Assembly: GCA_026129335.1 (NCBI GenBank)
Contig: JAHCIH010000002.1
Coordinates: 88,320-152,319, forward strand
DNA length: 64,000 nt
Source of the DNA: Anaerolineales bacterium
Lineage (GTDB): Bacteria > Chloroflexota > Anaerolineae > Anaerolineales > UBA11579
Reading direction: 5' to 3'
Shown here: positions 54,340 to 62,818 of the stretch, one piece after another
Layout of the letters: every line of letters starts with the position of its first letter
How positions within the stretch are numbered: the stretch's first letter is position 1
Notes under the pieces: generated by a model
Told to the model about the DNA's origin: nothing
What the model saw: the letters and a program-made list of their open reading frames with translations, nothing else
Databases searched by the model: none
Made by a program: the position numbers and the translations under genes

Positions 54340-55458
54340 TCAACCCTCCCAGGTAGGAGCCTGGCGGATGGCGTCGGCGATGAAGGTGATTTGCTCTTCG
54401 GTCAGCGTCCAGGTGGAGGGCAGATACAGGCCAGTCTCCCACAGCGTATCGGCCACCGGGCAAGGCACTTCGCGGAAGCCTGGCATCTTCTCCAGCACGG
54501 GCTGCTGGTTCATCGGGCAGAAGAAGGTGCGCGTTTGGATGCCGCGCTCAGCCAATGCTTCCACCAGCTTGTTGCGGTCAATACCAAATTGTTGGGGGTC
54601 GACCGTGATCGCATACATCCAATACACGTTCTTGGCCCATTCCAGCTCGGCAGGCAATTGCAGGCCGGGGATATCTTTGAGTTGTGCGTTGTAGCGCTGG
54701 GCCACGCGGCGCTTCTGCTCGACGATGTGCTCGATCTTGCGGAATTGCGCCAGCCCTAATGCCGCCACAAAGCCGGGCATACGGAAGTTGAACCCAGCCA
54801 ATTCATGTTTGAAGCGCGGCTGGGTGAAAGCCAGGTTGCGCAGCAAGCGCACTCGCTCGGCGAAGGCATCATCATTGGTGGTCACCATGCCGCCCTCACC
54901 CGTGGTGATGACTTTGTTGGCGTAGAAGCTAAAGCAGGCCATGTGGCCAAAGCTGCCAGTCATGCGCCCGCGCACCGTGGCGCCGTGCGATTCGGCACAA
55001 TCTTCGATGACAATCAAGTTGTGGCGATTGGCGATCTCCATCAGGCGATCCATGTCCACCGGGTGGCCGTACAGATGCACCGGGATGATCGCCTTGGTGC
55101 GTGGCGTGATCAACCCTTCTATCAAGTCCAGATCCAGGTTCCAGGTGACATTCTCCGAATCGACGGGGACCGGTACGGCGCCATTGTGCAAAGCGGCCAA
55201 CGCCGTGGCGATGTTGGTGCTGGAGCTCACCAGCACCTCATCGCCCGGCTGCAAATCCAGCGCGGCCACGGCCAGATGCAAAGCCGAGGTGCCGCTATTG
55301 ACGGCGATACCGTGCTTGCAGCCTGCATAGGCGGCGAACTCGCTTTCAAAGTCTTCGATGTAGCTGCCAAACGTGCCGGAGACTTCGCCTTTGCGCAGCG
55401 CGTCTACTACTGCTTCGATCTCGTCTTCGCTGATGACGGGTTCAAATACCGGGATCAT
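54340..55458 (-). CDS. DegT/DnrJ/EryC1 aminotransferase, GDP-perosamine synthase-like
   Basis: 372 residues from the ATG at 55458, overlapping the cupin stop by 4 bases. It has the PLP-lysine motif FSFYANKVITTGEGG (K182), where a His would instead indicate a deoxygenase such as ColD. IPVFEPVISEDE, NSGTSALHLAVAAL and VHLYGHPVDMDRLMEIA also match the perosamine synthase subgroup. It would aminate a 4-keto-6-deoxy sugar nucleotide, probably GDP-linked. The GDP-mannose dehydratase needed for this is not in the window. Confidence 0.82.
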   Translation of the reverse strand: MIPVFEPVISEDEIEAVVDALRKGEVSGTFGSYIEDFESEFAAYAGCKHGIAVNSGTSALHLAVAALDLQPGDEVLVSSSTNIATALAALHNGAVPVPVDSENVTWNLDLDLIEGLITPRTKAIIPVHLYGHPVDMDRLMEIANRHNLIVIEDCAESHGATVRGRMTGSFGHMACFSFYANKVITTGEGGMVTTNDDAFAERVRLLRNLAFTQPRFKHELAGFNFRMPGFVAALGLAQFRKIEHIVEQKRRVAQRYNAQLKDIPGLQLPAELEWAKNVYWMYAITVDPQQFGIDRNKLVEALAERGIQTRTFFCPMNQQPVLEKMPGFREVPCPVADTLWETGLYLPSTWTLTEEQITFIADAIRQAPTWEG

Positions 55459-55868
55459 TGCTTCACCTCTACGAACACCTTGTCTTCCGCTTCGCCCAGG
55501 TACGGGCCCTGCTTGACGCTGATGCACTGCATATCTTCGACTACGCGGATGGCATGCACGCCGTGAATGAGCACAATGGCGTCGCCCTGGCCCATGGTGA
55601 TCTCGCGCAACTTCTCGCCGTCGTCACTGAACAAGTCCACTACAACCACGCCGCGCTGTACAACGAACATCTGCTGCAGGTCGTCTATCGTGCGGCTAAC
55701 TGCTTTGTGAAAGTGCGGTGGCTCTATAAAGCCAGCCTGATGGGCCAGCAAGCCGAACTGGAAAGACGAATCAGCTGGGGAAAAGAAGGTCGTCTTTTCC
55801 ACCTGCATATCCGCCCAGATGATCTCGGCATATTTCACGCCGTTGTATTCGACAACTTCAACGCTCAT
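55455..55868 (-). CDS. Cupin-domain protein
   Basis: 137 residues from the ATG at 55868, with GGAGG 4 bases upstream; an open frame upstream of it overlaps a methyltransferase gene and has no support. One cupin barrel is visible: PPHFHKAVSRTIDD (two His), then MFVVQRGVVVVDLF and VLIHGVHAIRV. Small cupins in sugar loci include ketoisomerases of the FdtA/WxcM type and sugar epimerases, but this one shows no decisive mark. The overlap with the aminotransferase gene suggests it acts on the same 4-keto sugar. Confidence 0.65.
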   Translation of the reverse strand: MSVEVVEYNGVKYAEIIWADMQVEKTTFFSPADSSFQFGLLAHQAGFIEPPHFHKAVSRTIDDLQQMFVVQRGVVVVDLFSDDGEKLREITMGQGDAIVLIHGVHAIRVVEDMQCISVKQGPYLGEAEDKVFVEVKQ

Positions 55869-55889
55869 TCGTCCTCCGGGATGTTGTAA

Positions 55890-55895
55890 ATTGTA
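55890..55895 (-). promoter_or_regulatory. Weak candidate -10 box for the cupin gene
   Basis: TACAAT on the minus strand, 21 bases upstream of the cupin ATG, in a 38-base gap between genes. No -35 hexamer is evident. The gap itself is unusual in this dense locus and is the main reason to note it. Confidence 0.3.
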
Positions 55896-55906
55896 CTCGC
55901 CGCGCC

Positions 55907-56506
55907 CTAATCCGGCTTTTGGGCCACCACGCCAATGAATACGCCAAACAAATATGAGGTATCCAGCTCCACAGTCAGGCCGCTTTCGGCCATGAGGCTG
56001 TGCAACTCGGCGCGGTTGTAATCTCGACCCAGCCAGGCTTTGTGGCGAGTATCGGCGATACGGCCGAGCCATCCAGCCGGCCCGTGCCGGTTGGGCACAC
56101 CGATGAACAGGCGCCCGCCGGGCTTGAGCAGCCGGGCCATCGCCTGCACGGCTTGCACGGGCTGGTCCAATTCTTCGATCGACGAACTGTTCCAGGCCAG
56201 GTCCAAGCTAGCGGGGGCCAGGGCTGGTTTGAATAAGTCGAGCAAGACAAATTGGCCGGCAAAGTCGCTGAAGCCCGCCTGGCGATGGTCTTCCTGGTTG
56301 ATGTCTGCAGCGATGCTCAGAGCCACCTGCGGTAGCTGCGCCAGCAAGTGGGCCCCGTGGCCGCTGCCGCAGGCTAGTTCCGCTACGCGCAGGTCGCTGC
56401 CTGCATTCAACACCCGCCTGGTCAGAAAACGCACCAGACCGCGGTTCATCCAGGCCCGCAGCCATTGGTAGGGCCTAGTGGCCTCCATGTGGTCGAAGAA
56501 GGTCAT
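55907..56506 (-). CDS. Class I SAM-dependent methyltransferase
   Basis: 199 residues from the ATG at 56506, overlapping the next methyltransferase stop by 4 bases; upstream extension is unsupported. Motif I is VAELACGSGHGAHLLAQ, later AADINQEDHRQAG, AWNSSSIEELDQP and LKPGGRLFIGVPNRHG. It is short for the family but complete. It pairs with the methyltransferase at 56503, which is not closely similar. Both likely methylate sugar hydroxyls; targets unknown. Confidence 0.82.
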   Translation of the reverse strand: MTFFDHMEATRPYQWLRAWMNRGLVRFLTRRVLNAGSDLRVAELACGSGHGAHLLAQLPQVALSIAADINQEDHRQAGFSDFAGQFVLLDLFKPALAPASLDLAWNSSSIEELDQPVQAVQAMARLLKPGGRLFIGVPNRHGPAGWLGRIADTRHKAWLGRDYNRAELHSLMAESGLTVELDTSYLFGVFIGVVAQKPD

Positions 56507-57234
56507 AGCTTCTGCACCACGATCACTGCCGATGACCCAAAGGGCAAACGCAGCCAGGGCAGCAGGAGCGCTTCGACGCGACAAAGCAGGTCAAGAAGCG
56601 CATTCAATGGCCACGGCGGCGGGAAGACATCCGAGCGCACAGGCTGGCCCGGAGCCGGCCTGCGCAGGCGGTAGAGCAGGCCGCGGACAAAAACCAGCAT
56701 AGGGAAGACCGCGGCGAACAAATAACCCGTGTAGAGAAGCTTCACCGGAAGCTCGGAGAAAAGCGCCCTGAGTTGCTTGAGGTTGTAACGCCGCACTGAA
56801 TCAACGGCCACATCGTGCTGGCTGAGAAGCCAATCGTGCGCAGCCACCACCAAAATGCCATGCGCCCCGGGCTTCAGGACATGGACAAAGCCGGCAGCCA
56901 GCTTTTCTGGCTGCACAGAAGAAACCTCCAATACGTCCACACAAGTGACCAGGTCGAAGTGTTCCCGAAATGGGGGATGGTTGGCGCTGGCGCGCACCAG
57001 CTGTCCTGAACGCCGGGCAGCCCACTCCAGCGCTTCGGGGGAGAAATCCATGCCAACAGCCAGGGTCTCTCCATCCGCCAAAGCGGTCAACAAACCGCCG
57101 GTACCGCAGCCGATGTCCAGGCAGCGTTGGTGATGTCCCGAGGGCATCAAGCGCTGGATAAAGCGATGCATACCCCTGAACCACCAGTGGCTTTGCTCCA
57201 CTTCATACAATCTTTTGTATTCATCAGGGTGCAT
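56503..57234 (-). CDS. Class I SAM-dependent methyltransferase
   Basis: 243 residues. It begins HPDEYKRLYEVEQSHWWF, a signature of a glycan-locus methyltransferase subgroup, and goes on with CLDIGCGTGGLLTAL (motif I), VTCVDVLEVSS and LKPGAHGILVVAAHD. After residue 165 it has a hydrophobic segment (YTGYLFAAVFPMLVFVRGLL) that may tether it to the membrane. It lies between a dolichyl-phosphate-sugar-type GT2 and another methyltransferase. Confidence 0.85.
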   Translation of the reverse strand: MHPDEYKRLYEVEQSHWWFRGMHRFIQRLMPSGHHQRCLDIGCGTGGLLTALADGETLAVGMDFSPEALEWAARRSGQLVRASANHPPFREHFDLVTCVDVLEVSSVQPEKLAAGFVHVLKPGAHGILVVAAHDWLLSQHDVAVDSVRRYNLKQLRALFSELPVKLLYTGYLFAAVFPMLVFVRGLLYRLRRPAPGQPVRSDVFPPPWPLNALLDLLCRVEALLLPWLRLPFGSSAVIVVQKL

Positions 57235-57245
57235 GACAAAGAGGA

Positions 57246-57968
57246 TTAATCCCGCCCGGTGAAAAAGCGAATGCGCAAACTGACCACTCGCAACGCATAG
57301 CGAAATCCGGTGACCAGGAAACTGAGCAACGAAGGGGCAGATTTCGAGAGGCCTATGCTGCGGTCTTTGAAGGCATAGCCCACCTCATGCACACGCAGCC
57401 CAGCGCGCTGGGCGTCGTAAATGAATTCGATGAAATACTCGCCATAGCCAAAGGGTATCAGGGTGACGTAGTCGAACACGCTACGGCGGATGGCAACGAA
57501 GCCACTGTCATAATCGCGCACATGGCCACCAAGCACCAGGCGGGCGAAGCCATTGATCGCATGGCTGGCCCAAACCCGGAACGTGTGCCGGTTGTCACTG
57601 CCGCCCTCCACGTAGCGCGAGCCAATCACGATATCGTGTTCGTCAAGCTGCTCAATGAGCTGAGCCATCACTCTGGCCGGCATGGTCATATCGGCGTCCA
57701 TCCAGCCAACAATCTCGCCGCGCGCTTCTAGGATGCCGCGGTGGAAAGCTGCCGCCAGGCCGCGTGCCTTGCGCCGGATGAGCACCACCTCGGGCAGGCC
57801 GAGCGCGGCTACTGCGTCGGCCGTGCCATCGGGGGAGTTATCGTCCACCACGATGATTTCCAGCGGCAGCCGAATCTCGGCGCGCAACGCCTCAATCAAC
57901 GCCACGATATTCTCGCGTTCGTTGTAGGTTGGGATGACGATGCTGACTTTGGATGAGTGGCTGGTCAT
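57246..57968 (-). CDS. Polyprenyl-phosphate sugar transferase-like GT2 (DPM1-like)
   Basis: 240 residues with VSIVIPTYNERENIVALIEAL, EIIVVDDNSPDGTADAV and GWMDADMTMP (DAD metal site), closely like dolichol-phosphate mannosyltransferase. YNERENI and VDDNSPDGT are strong marks of that group. There is no C-terminal membrane domain. It can make a lipid-phosphate sugar donor for the GT-C enzymes of the locus. Its ATG overlaps the acyltransferase stop by 4 bases. Confidence 0.88.
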   Translation of the reverse strand: MTSHSSKVSIVIPTYNERENIVALIEALRAEIRLPLEIIVVDDNSPDGTADAVAALGLPEVVLIRRKARGLAAAFHRGILEARGEIVGWMDADMTMPARVMAQLIEQLDEHDIVIGSRYVEGGSDNRHTFRVWASHAINGFARLVLGGHVRDYDSGFVAIRRSVFDYVTLIPFGYGEYFIEFIYDAQRAGLRVHEVGYAFKDRSIGLSKSAPSLLSFLVTGFRYALRVVSLRIRFFTGRD

Positions 57969-58603
57969 TGTGTTCGTTGTTTTATAGGTTTGGCTGGGTT
58001 GCCAACCGCGACTACATTGGTTGGAATGTCCCGGTGCACAACCGATTGTACGCCGATCACAGCTCCGCTACCGATGGTAACACCCGGGCGTACCAAAACA
58101 CTGGCCGCCAGCCATACATTATCTTCAATAGTTATCGGCGCGTGAATGTAGCCTTGGTACTTGATCATCTCAGTCGTATCAAAGTAGGCGTGCTCTGAGG
58201 CAATCAGTGAACAATGTGCCGCAATGGCAACGTAGTCGCCTATACGAATGTCGTCGCCGGCGTTTAGGATTGAGCCCATTCCTATTTGTGATTCGGCACC
58301 GATCGTCAATGTGGCTCGGTTGGCAACCACCAAGCGCGCCATTGTCTCCAGATACACACCATTGCCCAACACAATTTGGCCTTCATCACGCAAGCGAAAA
58401 TCGACATATGGCAGCAGGGTGACATTGTCACCAATGACAATCCGCCCTCGCCAGTCGGGTTCAATACGCAACAAGATAGGGCCAAGAGAGCGCAGGCCTC
58501 GCCCCACCTTTGCACCGACCATAATCAAACGGAGCCAGGCAAGCAGGGACCAGAAACCCCAGCTAATCGGGTGCTTGCGGCCAGTAGGTTTTGCCGTCGT
58601 CAT
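57965..58603 (-). CDS. Hexapeptide-repeat acyltransferase (left-handed beta-helix)
   Basis: 212 residues. Repeated turns with isoleucine/valine-led hexapeptides run from about residue 53 to 200: RIVIGDNVTLL, QIVLGNGVYLE, TLTIGAESQIG, ITIEDNVWLAASVLVRPGV and TIGSGAVIG. The His in IAAHCSL or ASEHAYF could be catalytic. The first 40 residues are basic with a short hydrophobic patch. Such enzymes usually O-acetylate sugars from acetyl-CoA. Probably an O-acetyl decoration step of this glycan. Confidence 0.85.
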   Translation of the reverse strand: MTTAKPTGRKHPISWGFWSLLAWLRLIMVGAKVGRGLRSLGPILLRIEPDWRGRIVIGDNVTLLPYVDFRLRDEGQIVLGNGVYLETMARLVVANRATLTIGAESQIGMGSILNAGDDIRIGDYVAIAAHCSLIASEHAYFDTTEMIKYQGYIHAPITIEDNVWLAASVLVRPGVTIGSGAVIGVQSVVHRDIPTNVVAVGNPAKPIKQRTQ

Positions 58604-59616
58604 GCTTCACCTTTCTGGTACATCGCCTTTTGCAAGGCCCAATAAAGAGGCATCACAGTCCGTAAAACCCGGGTGGTTAGCCAATACCATGACGCGCGCA
58701 ACAGGCGTTCAATATCTTGGGTAGAGCGTTGCGTTTCAGTAACCTCACCTTTGGCCAAATCGGCGCGTAGAGCATGGATGGCGGGGGGATGCTCGCCGCG
58801 AAACCGCTCCAGCCATTGCAAAATAGGCCAGCCTTTTTCACCCAGGAATAATGGGTTTTCCAAGGCGAGATAACTTTTCTCATACCAACGCTGGTTGTCT
58901 CGAAAACTGTCCGTCCAAGTCACTGCGGAATAATAGCCCACCTTCTGCTGTGCTTGTTTGGGGAACACGTAGGAATAGTGCAACATGTGGATTGGCCGGC
59001 CATCCCGCTTTGGAGCCGACTCCCACTTCAGGGTGCGCAAATCCTGGCCATTGGCATTCAGCACCGTTGGGGGGCGATGACCGGCATAGGCAAAACCCGG
59101 CCCCCATCGGAACACACGTGGCAGGAGGGGATATTGTTGGATATGCCATTTCCCGGTAATCAGATAGTCAAATCCTCCAAAGAACTCGACATACGGAAAG
59201 GACAATCCGGCAAGCTCTTTGTCAGCCTGCAGCAGTTCAAGAACCGCGTCCATATCTTCTGGACGATAGAACTCATCGCTGTCAACCTGCCACAGCCAAT
59301 CGCCGGTTGCTCGCTTGGCATAGGCTTGTGACATTTCGTCTTTCTCGGGCCAAAAACCATCCGCGTGACCTTCATCTGCCGCAGTGACAATGACCAACTT
59401 GCTTTGCGGGTCTTGCTCCTTTTGAAAACGCCGCAGCATCTCCAAGGTGTCGTCAGTGGAGTGCCCGTCGGAACGGGCCAGCGAGGCGGCTATTTTGACC
59501 GCGCCCTCAACCACGATGATTTGATGGGCATGGGGATACAGGGCGCGCAGGTTGTATTCCAGCAACGGCTGGGCATTGAGCGCAATGATTCCGAAGGTGA
59601 TTTTGGGCTGGCTCAC
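58600..59616 (-). CDS. Glycosyltransferase family 2
   Basis: 338 residues from a GTG at 59616 that overlaps the next stop (GTGA). ITFGIIALNAQPLLEYNL, then HQIIVVEGAVKI, and WLWQVDSDEFYRPEDMDAV (DSDE metal site). It lacks the long C-terminal membrane part of other GT2 proteins here. The subgroup is common in large glycan loci. Donor unknown. Confidence 0.82.
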   Translation of the reverse strand: MSQPKITFGIIALNAQPLLEYNLRALYPHAHQIIVVEGAVKIAASLARSDGHSTDDTLEMLRRFQKEQDPQSKLVIVTAADEGHADGFWPEKDEMSQAYAKRATGDWLWQVDSDEFYRPEDMDAVLELLQADKELAGLSFPYVEFFGGFDYLITGKWHIQQYPLLPRVFRWGPGFAYAGHRPPTVLNANGQDLRTLKWESAPKRDGRPIHMLHYSYVFPKQAQQKVGYYSAVTWTDSFRDNQRWYEKSYLALENPLFLGEKGWPILQWLERFRGEHPPAIHALRADLAKGEVTETQRSTQDIERLLRASWYWLTTRVLRTVMPLYWALQKAMYQKGEA

Positions 59617-60635
59617 AGGAGTCTCCAGCCCACTTGTCGCAGCGCCGCCTTAGTCTTGAAAACGACCTTGTCTGCAAGCGGGCGTTCGGCCGCCAGTTCG
59701 CGGGCGAAGCCCGTATAGATGCGCCAGGCTCGCAGACCCAGCGTCAGGTTCGCCCTGCAGGCGGCCCACCAACGTCTTTCCAGTGCGGCGCCAAAAGCCG
59801 TCGCTGGAAAGACGGCGGAAGCCTGGTTTGCGGCGCGCAGTGCCGCAAACCAGCGCTGCAAAGTCTGCAATCCATCCTCGCCCGTGGGAAACTCCCAGCG
59901 GCTGATGGCGTGATGAAGCTTAGCTTGTTCTGCGTTGGGTTTAATCCCTAAGCGGTGCAAATGGTCCAAGCGAATCCGGTTCGCGATTTGCTGTTGCTCC
60001 TCACCGAACCGTTGGCCCACCTGGCTGCTGTGCACCCGATAGCACAGCAAGACCTTGTTCAGGTTGGCAAACCGCAGGCGGCCAGCCACGCGGGTCCACA
60101 AATCGTAATCCTGAGCGCGGGGCAGTTTGGGGTCGTAGCGCAACTTGTGCTTGCCCAAACTGCTGCGCCGCAGCATGACCGAGCTGTGTACAAGTACAGG
60201 GTTGAAGAGCAACTCACTGCGGATGGCGTCATCCTCCGTGGGGTAGCGCCAGGTTTGCTCTGGCGGCTGCCCAAGCGTGCGCACCCAGGCGCCGAGCACA
60301 TCCACGTCCGGATGCTCATCCAAATAGCTCGCCTGCATCTCCAGGCGGCGCGGCAGACTAATGTCGTCGTGGTCCATGCGGGCAATATACTCGCCCCTGG
60401 CCTGTTCCAAGCCGAGGTTGAGCGAGGCGGCCAAGCCCAATTGTGACTTGTTGGTGTGTATATGCAAACGAGGGTCCGTACAAGCAGCCAAAATTTCCGC
60501 GGTGCCGTCCGTCGAGGCGTCATCGATCACCAAGAACTCAAAATCGCGGAGGCTCTGCTGAAAGATGCTGTCCAAGGCCTCGCTCAAGTACAGCTCTCCG
60601 TTGTGCACAGCCATGACCACGCTGACCTTAGGCAT
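59613..60635 (-). CDS. Glycosyltransferase family 2
   Basis: 340 residues from the ATG at 60635, overlapping the GT4 stop upstream by 8 bases. VSVVMAVHNGELYLSEAL, VIDDASTDGTAEIL and YIARMDHDDISLPRRL (DHDD) are classic GT2 elements of the rhamnosyl/galactosyl type. RAQDYDLWTRVAG supplies a QDYDLW element typical of the family. The C-terminal 90 residues are basic. Likely a cytoplasmic sugar transferase. Confidence 0.88.
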   Translation of the reverse strand: MPKVSVVMAVHNGELYLSEALDSIFQQSLRDFEFLVIDDASTDGTAEILAACTDPRLHIHTNKSQLGLAASLNLGLEQARGEYIARMDHDDISLPRRLEMQASYLDEHPDVDVLGAWVRTLGQPPEQTWRYPTEDDAIRSELLFNPVLVHSSVMLRRSSLGKHKLRYDPKLPRAQDYDLWTRVAGRLRFANLNKVLLCYRVHSSQVGQRFGEEQQQIANRIRLDHLHRLGIKPNAEQAKLHHAISRWEFPTGEDGLQTLQRWFAALRAANQASAVFPATAFGAALERRWWAACRANLTLGLRAWRIYTGFARELAAERPLADKVVFKTKAALRQVGWRLL

Positions 60636-61755
60636 CTTCTCTCGCCAATTCTTCCGACAAGGCCAGTTCCATCTGCACGACACGATCCAGGGAAAAATTC
60701 TGCACGATATACTCCCGCGCCGTTCGGCCGAGGCGAGCACGCAGCTTGCCATCGGTCATCAGGCGTTGGATCGCAGTCTGCAGGCTGGCCGCATCCGGCT
60801 CCGAGAGCAAGCCGGTACGGTCGTCCTGTAGCAAGTCAGCGATGCCAGGCACCCGCGTGCCAATCACCGGCAGCCCACAAGCCATGGCTTCGAGCAACGC
60901 TTTGGGATGACCTTCATACAACGAAGGCAGCACAAAGAGATCGCAGGCGTTGAGGAAAGCGGGCAAACTGGCGTGGTCCAGGCGACCTTGAAAATCAATG
61001 GGGATTTGCAGAGTTTTTGCACGAGCCATCAACTGGTCTCGTAGGGGACCGTCCCCGGCCAGGGAAAGTTCCACATCCAATCCGGCCAGGGCCTCCAACA
61101 ACAGCCCAAGGTTCTTTTGGGGGTTAAGACGGCCGACGAAGCCCACCCGCAATTTGGAGTTGGCCGGCCGCGGTTTGGGGGAGAAACGATCTGTTTCTAC
61201 GTAATTGGGGATGACTCGAATCGTGTTTGGTGAGATGTTGAAGCGATTTTGGATGCTTTGCGCCATAGCAGCGGTTGTGACAACAATCCGATCTGCTCCC
61301 TCAAAGACAAGCTTTTCGAGCGCATGCGCTTCTTCAGCCTGTTTCGAATCATCTCCATGTTGGCGTTCTTGAAAATCGGAGAGCAGGTAGCCGCAGCGCG
61401 CGATGAACTTGGCGCCCGCCGTGTGCGCGGCCTTCAAAACGACTTGTGCGCCATATACCTGATTGCTCTTGAAGACTTTGCCATGTGGCGGCATCCATTG
61501 AAGACCGAGTTTATACAACGCCCATGGCAGGCGATGCACGTTGTGGCGCAGCTGGATGCCGTGCAGTTTCTTGGCGTATTTTTGATCGCCGGGGCCGCCA
61601 TAGGTAACAAACTCAATCCGTTTCCCACGTTCTGTCAGACGCTGATACAAGGCCACTTCGCGGGGGAGCATGCCACCCTCATCCCAGGTGGCCAGTGAAA
61701 CGCCCTCAGTGAAAAAGAGTACCAGATCGCTTTGTTCGGTTTTAGCCAATTTCAT
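60628..61755 (-). CDS. Glycosyltransferase family 4 (GT-B)
   Basis: 375 residues. The C-terminal domain has RVGFVGRLNPQKNLGLLLEA, LSLAGDGPLRDQL and LPSLYEGHPKALLEAMACGL, with the donor-binding Glu. The N-terminal part has RGKRIEFVTYGGPGD. The start overlaps the next gene upstream by 14 bases. It belongs to a run of three GT4 genes at the right edge. Likely cytoplasmic; donor unknown. Confidence 0.88.
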   Translation of the reverse strand: MKLAKTEQSDLVLFFTEGVSLATWDEGGMLPREVALYQRLTERGKRIEFVTYGGPGDQKYAKKLHGIQLRHNVHRLPWALYKLGLQWMPPHGKVFKSNQVYGAQVVLKAAHTAGAKFIARCGYLLSDFQERQHGDDSKQAEEAHALEKLVFEGADRIVVTTAAMAQSIQNRFNISPNTIRVIPNYVETDRFSPKPRPANSKLRVGFVGRLNPQKNLGLLLEALAGLDVELSLAGDGPLRDQLMARAKTLQIPIDFQGRLDHASLPAFLNACDLFVLPSLYEGHPKALLEAMACGLPVIGTRVPGIADLLQDDRTGLLSEPDAASLQTAIQRLMTDGKLRARLGRTAREYIVQNFSLDRVVQMELALSEELAREDA

Positions 61756-62818
61756 CCAGAATGGGCTTGTAGATTTCGCGGTAATAGCGCTCAGCGATCA
61801 GCGGCCAGTCATAGGCGCGAATGGTTTGGAGTGCATTTGTAGTCAACTGCCGTGCTCTTCCGCGGTCTTCTGCAAGTGAGAGTACTTGGCTGGCCAACTC
61901 CTGACTGTTTTCAACCTCGCATAGCAAGCCGTTGTAACCGTGCTGGACAAGGTCTGGTGCTAAGCCAACGCGAGTACTCACCAATGGTATCCCGCTGGCC
62001 TGCGCCTCCAAAACTCCTGAAGGTCCTCCCTCTTCACGAGACGCAACCAAATAGGCATCCAGAGCCGCATAGGCACCGGCTACCGCATGATAATTTTCAA
62101 ATACATCGTGCCGAAAGGGGATGTTTAATCTCTTAAGACCTTCAACTACATAGCCACGCGCTGGAGCTGTTAAATAAACAAAAAGTGGAAGCTTTCCTTT
62201 GAGCGCCGCAAACGTTTCTAACAGCACATCTGGGCCTTTGATTAACTTGGGCTTTATGCCGTCCCCCATACCCTGGCCATCTTTGTGGAACGAGCCGACA
62301 ACAAAAGCGCCTTCAGGGATGCCGAGTTCCTTGCGTGCCGCGGCACGATGTTCCAGTTGCACAGGCTTAAACACCTGAAGGTCCACGCCTAGAGGGATAT
62401 TGACCAGTTTTTTGCGCGGCACCCCCCAGGTCAGCAGACGCTCTTCCATGATAGAGCTGGCGGTATGTAGTTTGGTAAACACATCCTGCCGTTCAAGCAA
62501 GGTGGTCAATGCACCTTGAAAGTTTGGGGCATCTTTGGTTCCATGAAAAATCGTCCCCACCACTGAATTATCCCCTAGGGTGGTGGTTTTAAGTCCCGCG
62601 GTTATATCCCACAGGGAGCCGAAGTGGATGATCTGTCCAAAAAGCTTATCAGCAAAAACAACTTTTTTTGCCGGCAAGCCGAACTTTGGCATCTCGCGAA
62701 CAACATAATGAGCCACCCAGTCCAAGATCCAATTGACGCCTGGCGTAAAGAAGTGCAATGCTGGCTCGGGACGCATGCCTAATGCACGCTTCAGTGTCCA
62801 AATTGAGCGTCGCATCAT
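61742..62818 (-). CDS. Glycosyltransferase family 4-like (GT-B)
   Basis: 358 residues. VVGSFHKDGQGMGDGIKP, LFVYLTAPARGYV and SREEGGPSGVLEAQASGIPL form the C-terminal GT4 domain. The N-terminal domain has HFGSLWDITAGLKTTTLGDN. It overlaps the next GT4 gene by 4 bases (ATGA). The acceptor side is less like textbook GT4 than the neighbouring genes. Codon and base use here look less GC-rich than in the left half of the window, as in the next gene. Confidence 0.82.
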   Translation of the reverse strand: MMRRSIWTLKRALGMRPEPALHFFTPGVNWILDWVAHYVVREMPKFGLPAKKVVFADKLFGQIIHFGSLWDITAGLKTTTLGDNSVVGTIFHGTKDAPNFQGALTTLLERQDVFTKLHTASSIMEERLLTWGVPRKKLVNIPLGVDLQVFKPVQLEHRAAARKELGIPEGAFVVGSFHKDGQGMGDGIKPKLIKGPDVLLETFAALKGKLPLFVYLTAPARGYVVEGLKRLNIPFRHDVFENYHAVAGAYAALDAYLVASREEGGPSGVLEAQASGIPLVSTRVGLAPDLVQHGYNGLLCEVENSQELASQVLSLAEDRGRARQLTTNALQTIRAYDWPLIAERYYREIYKPILDEIG

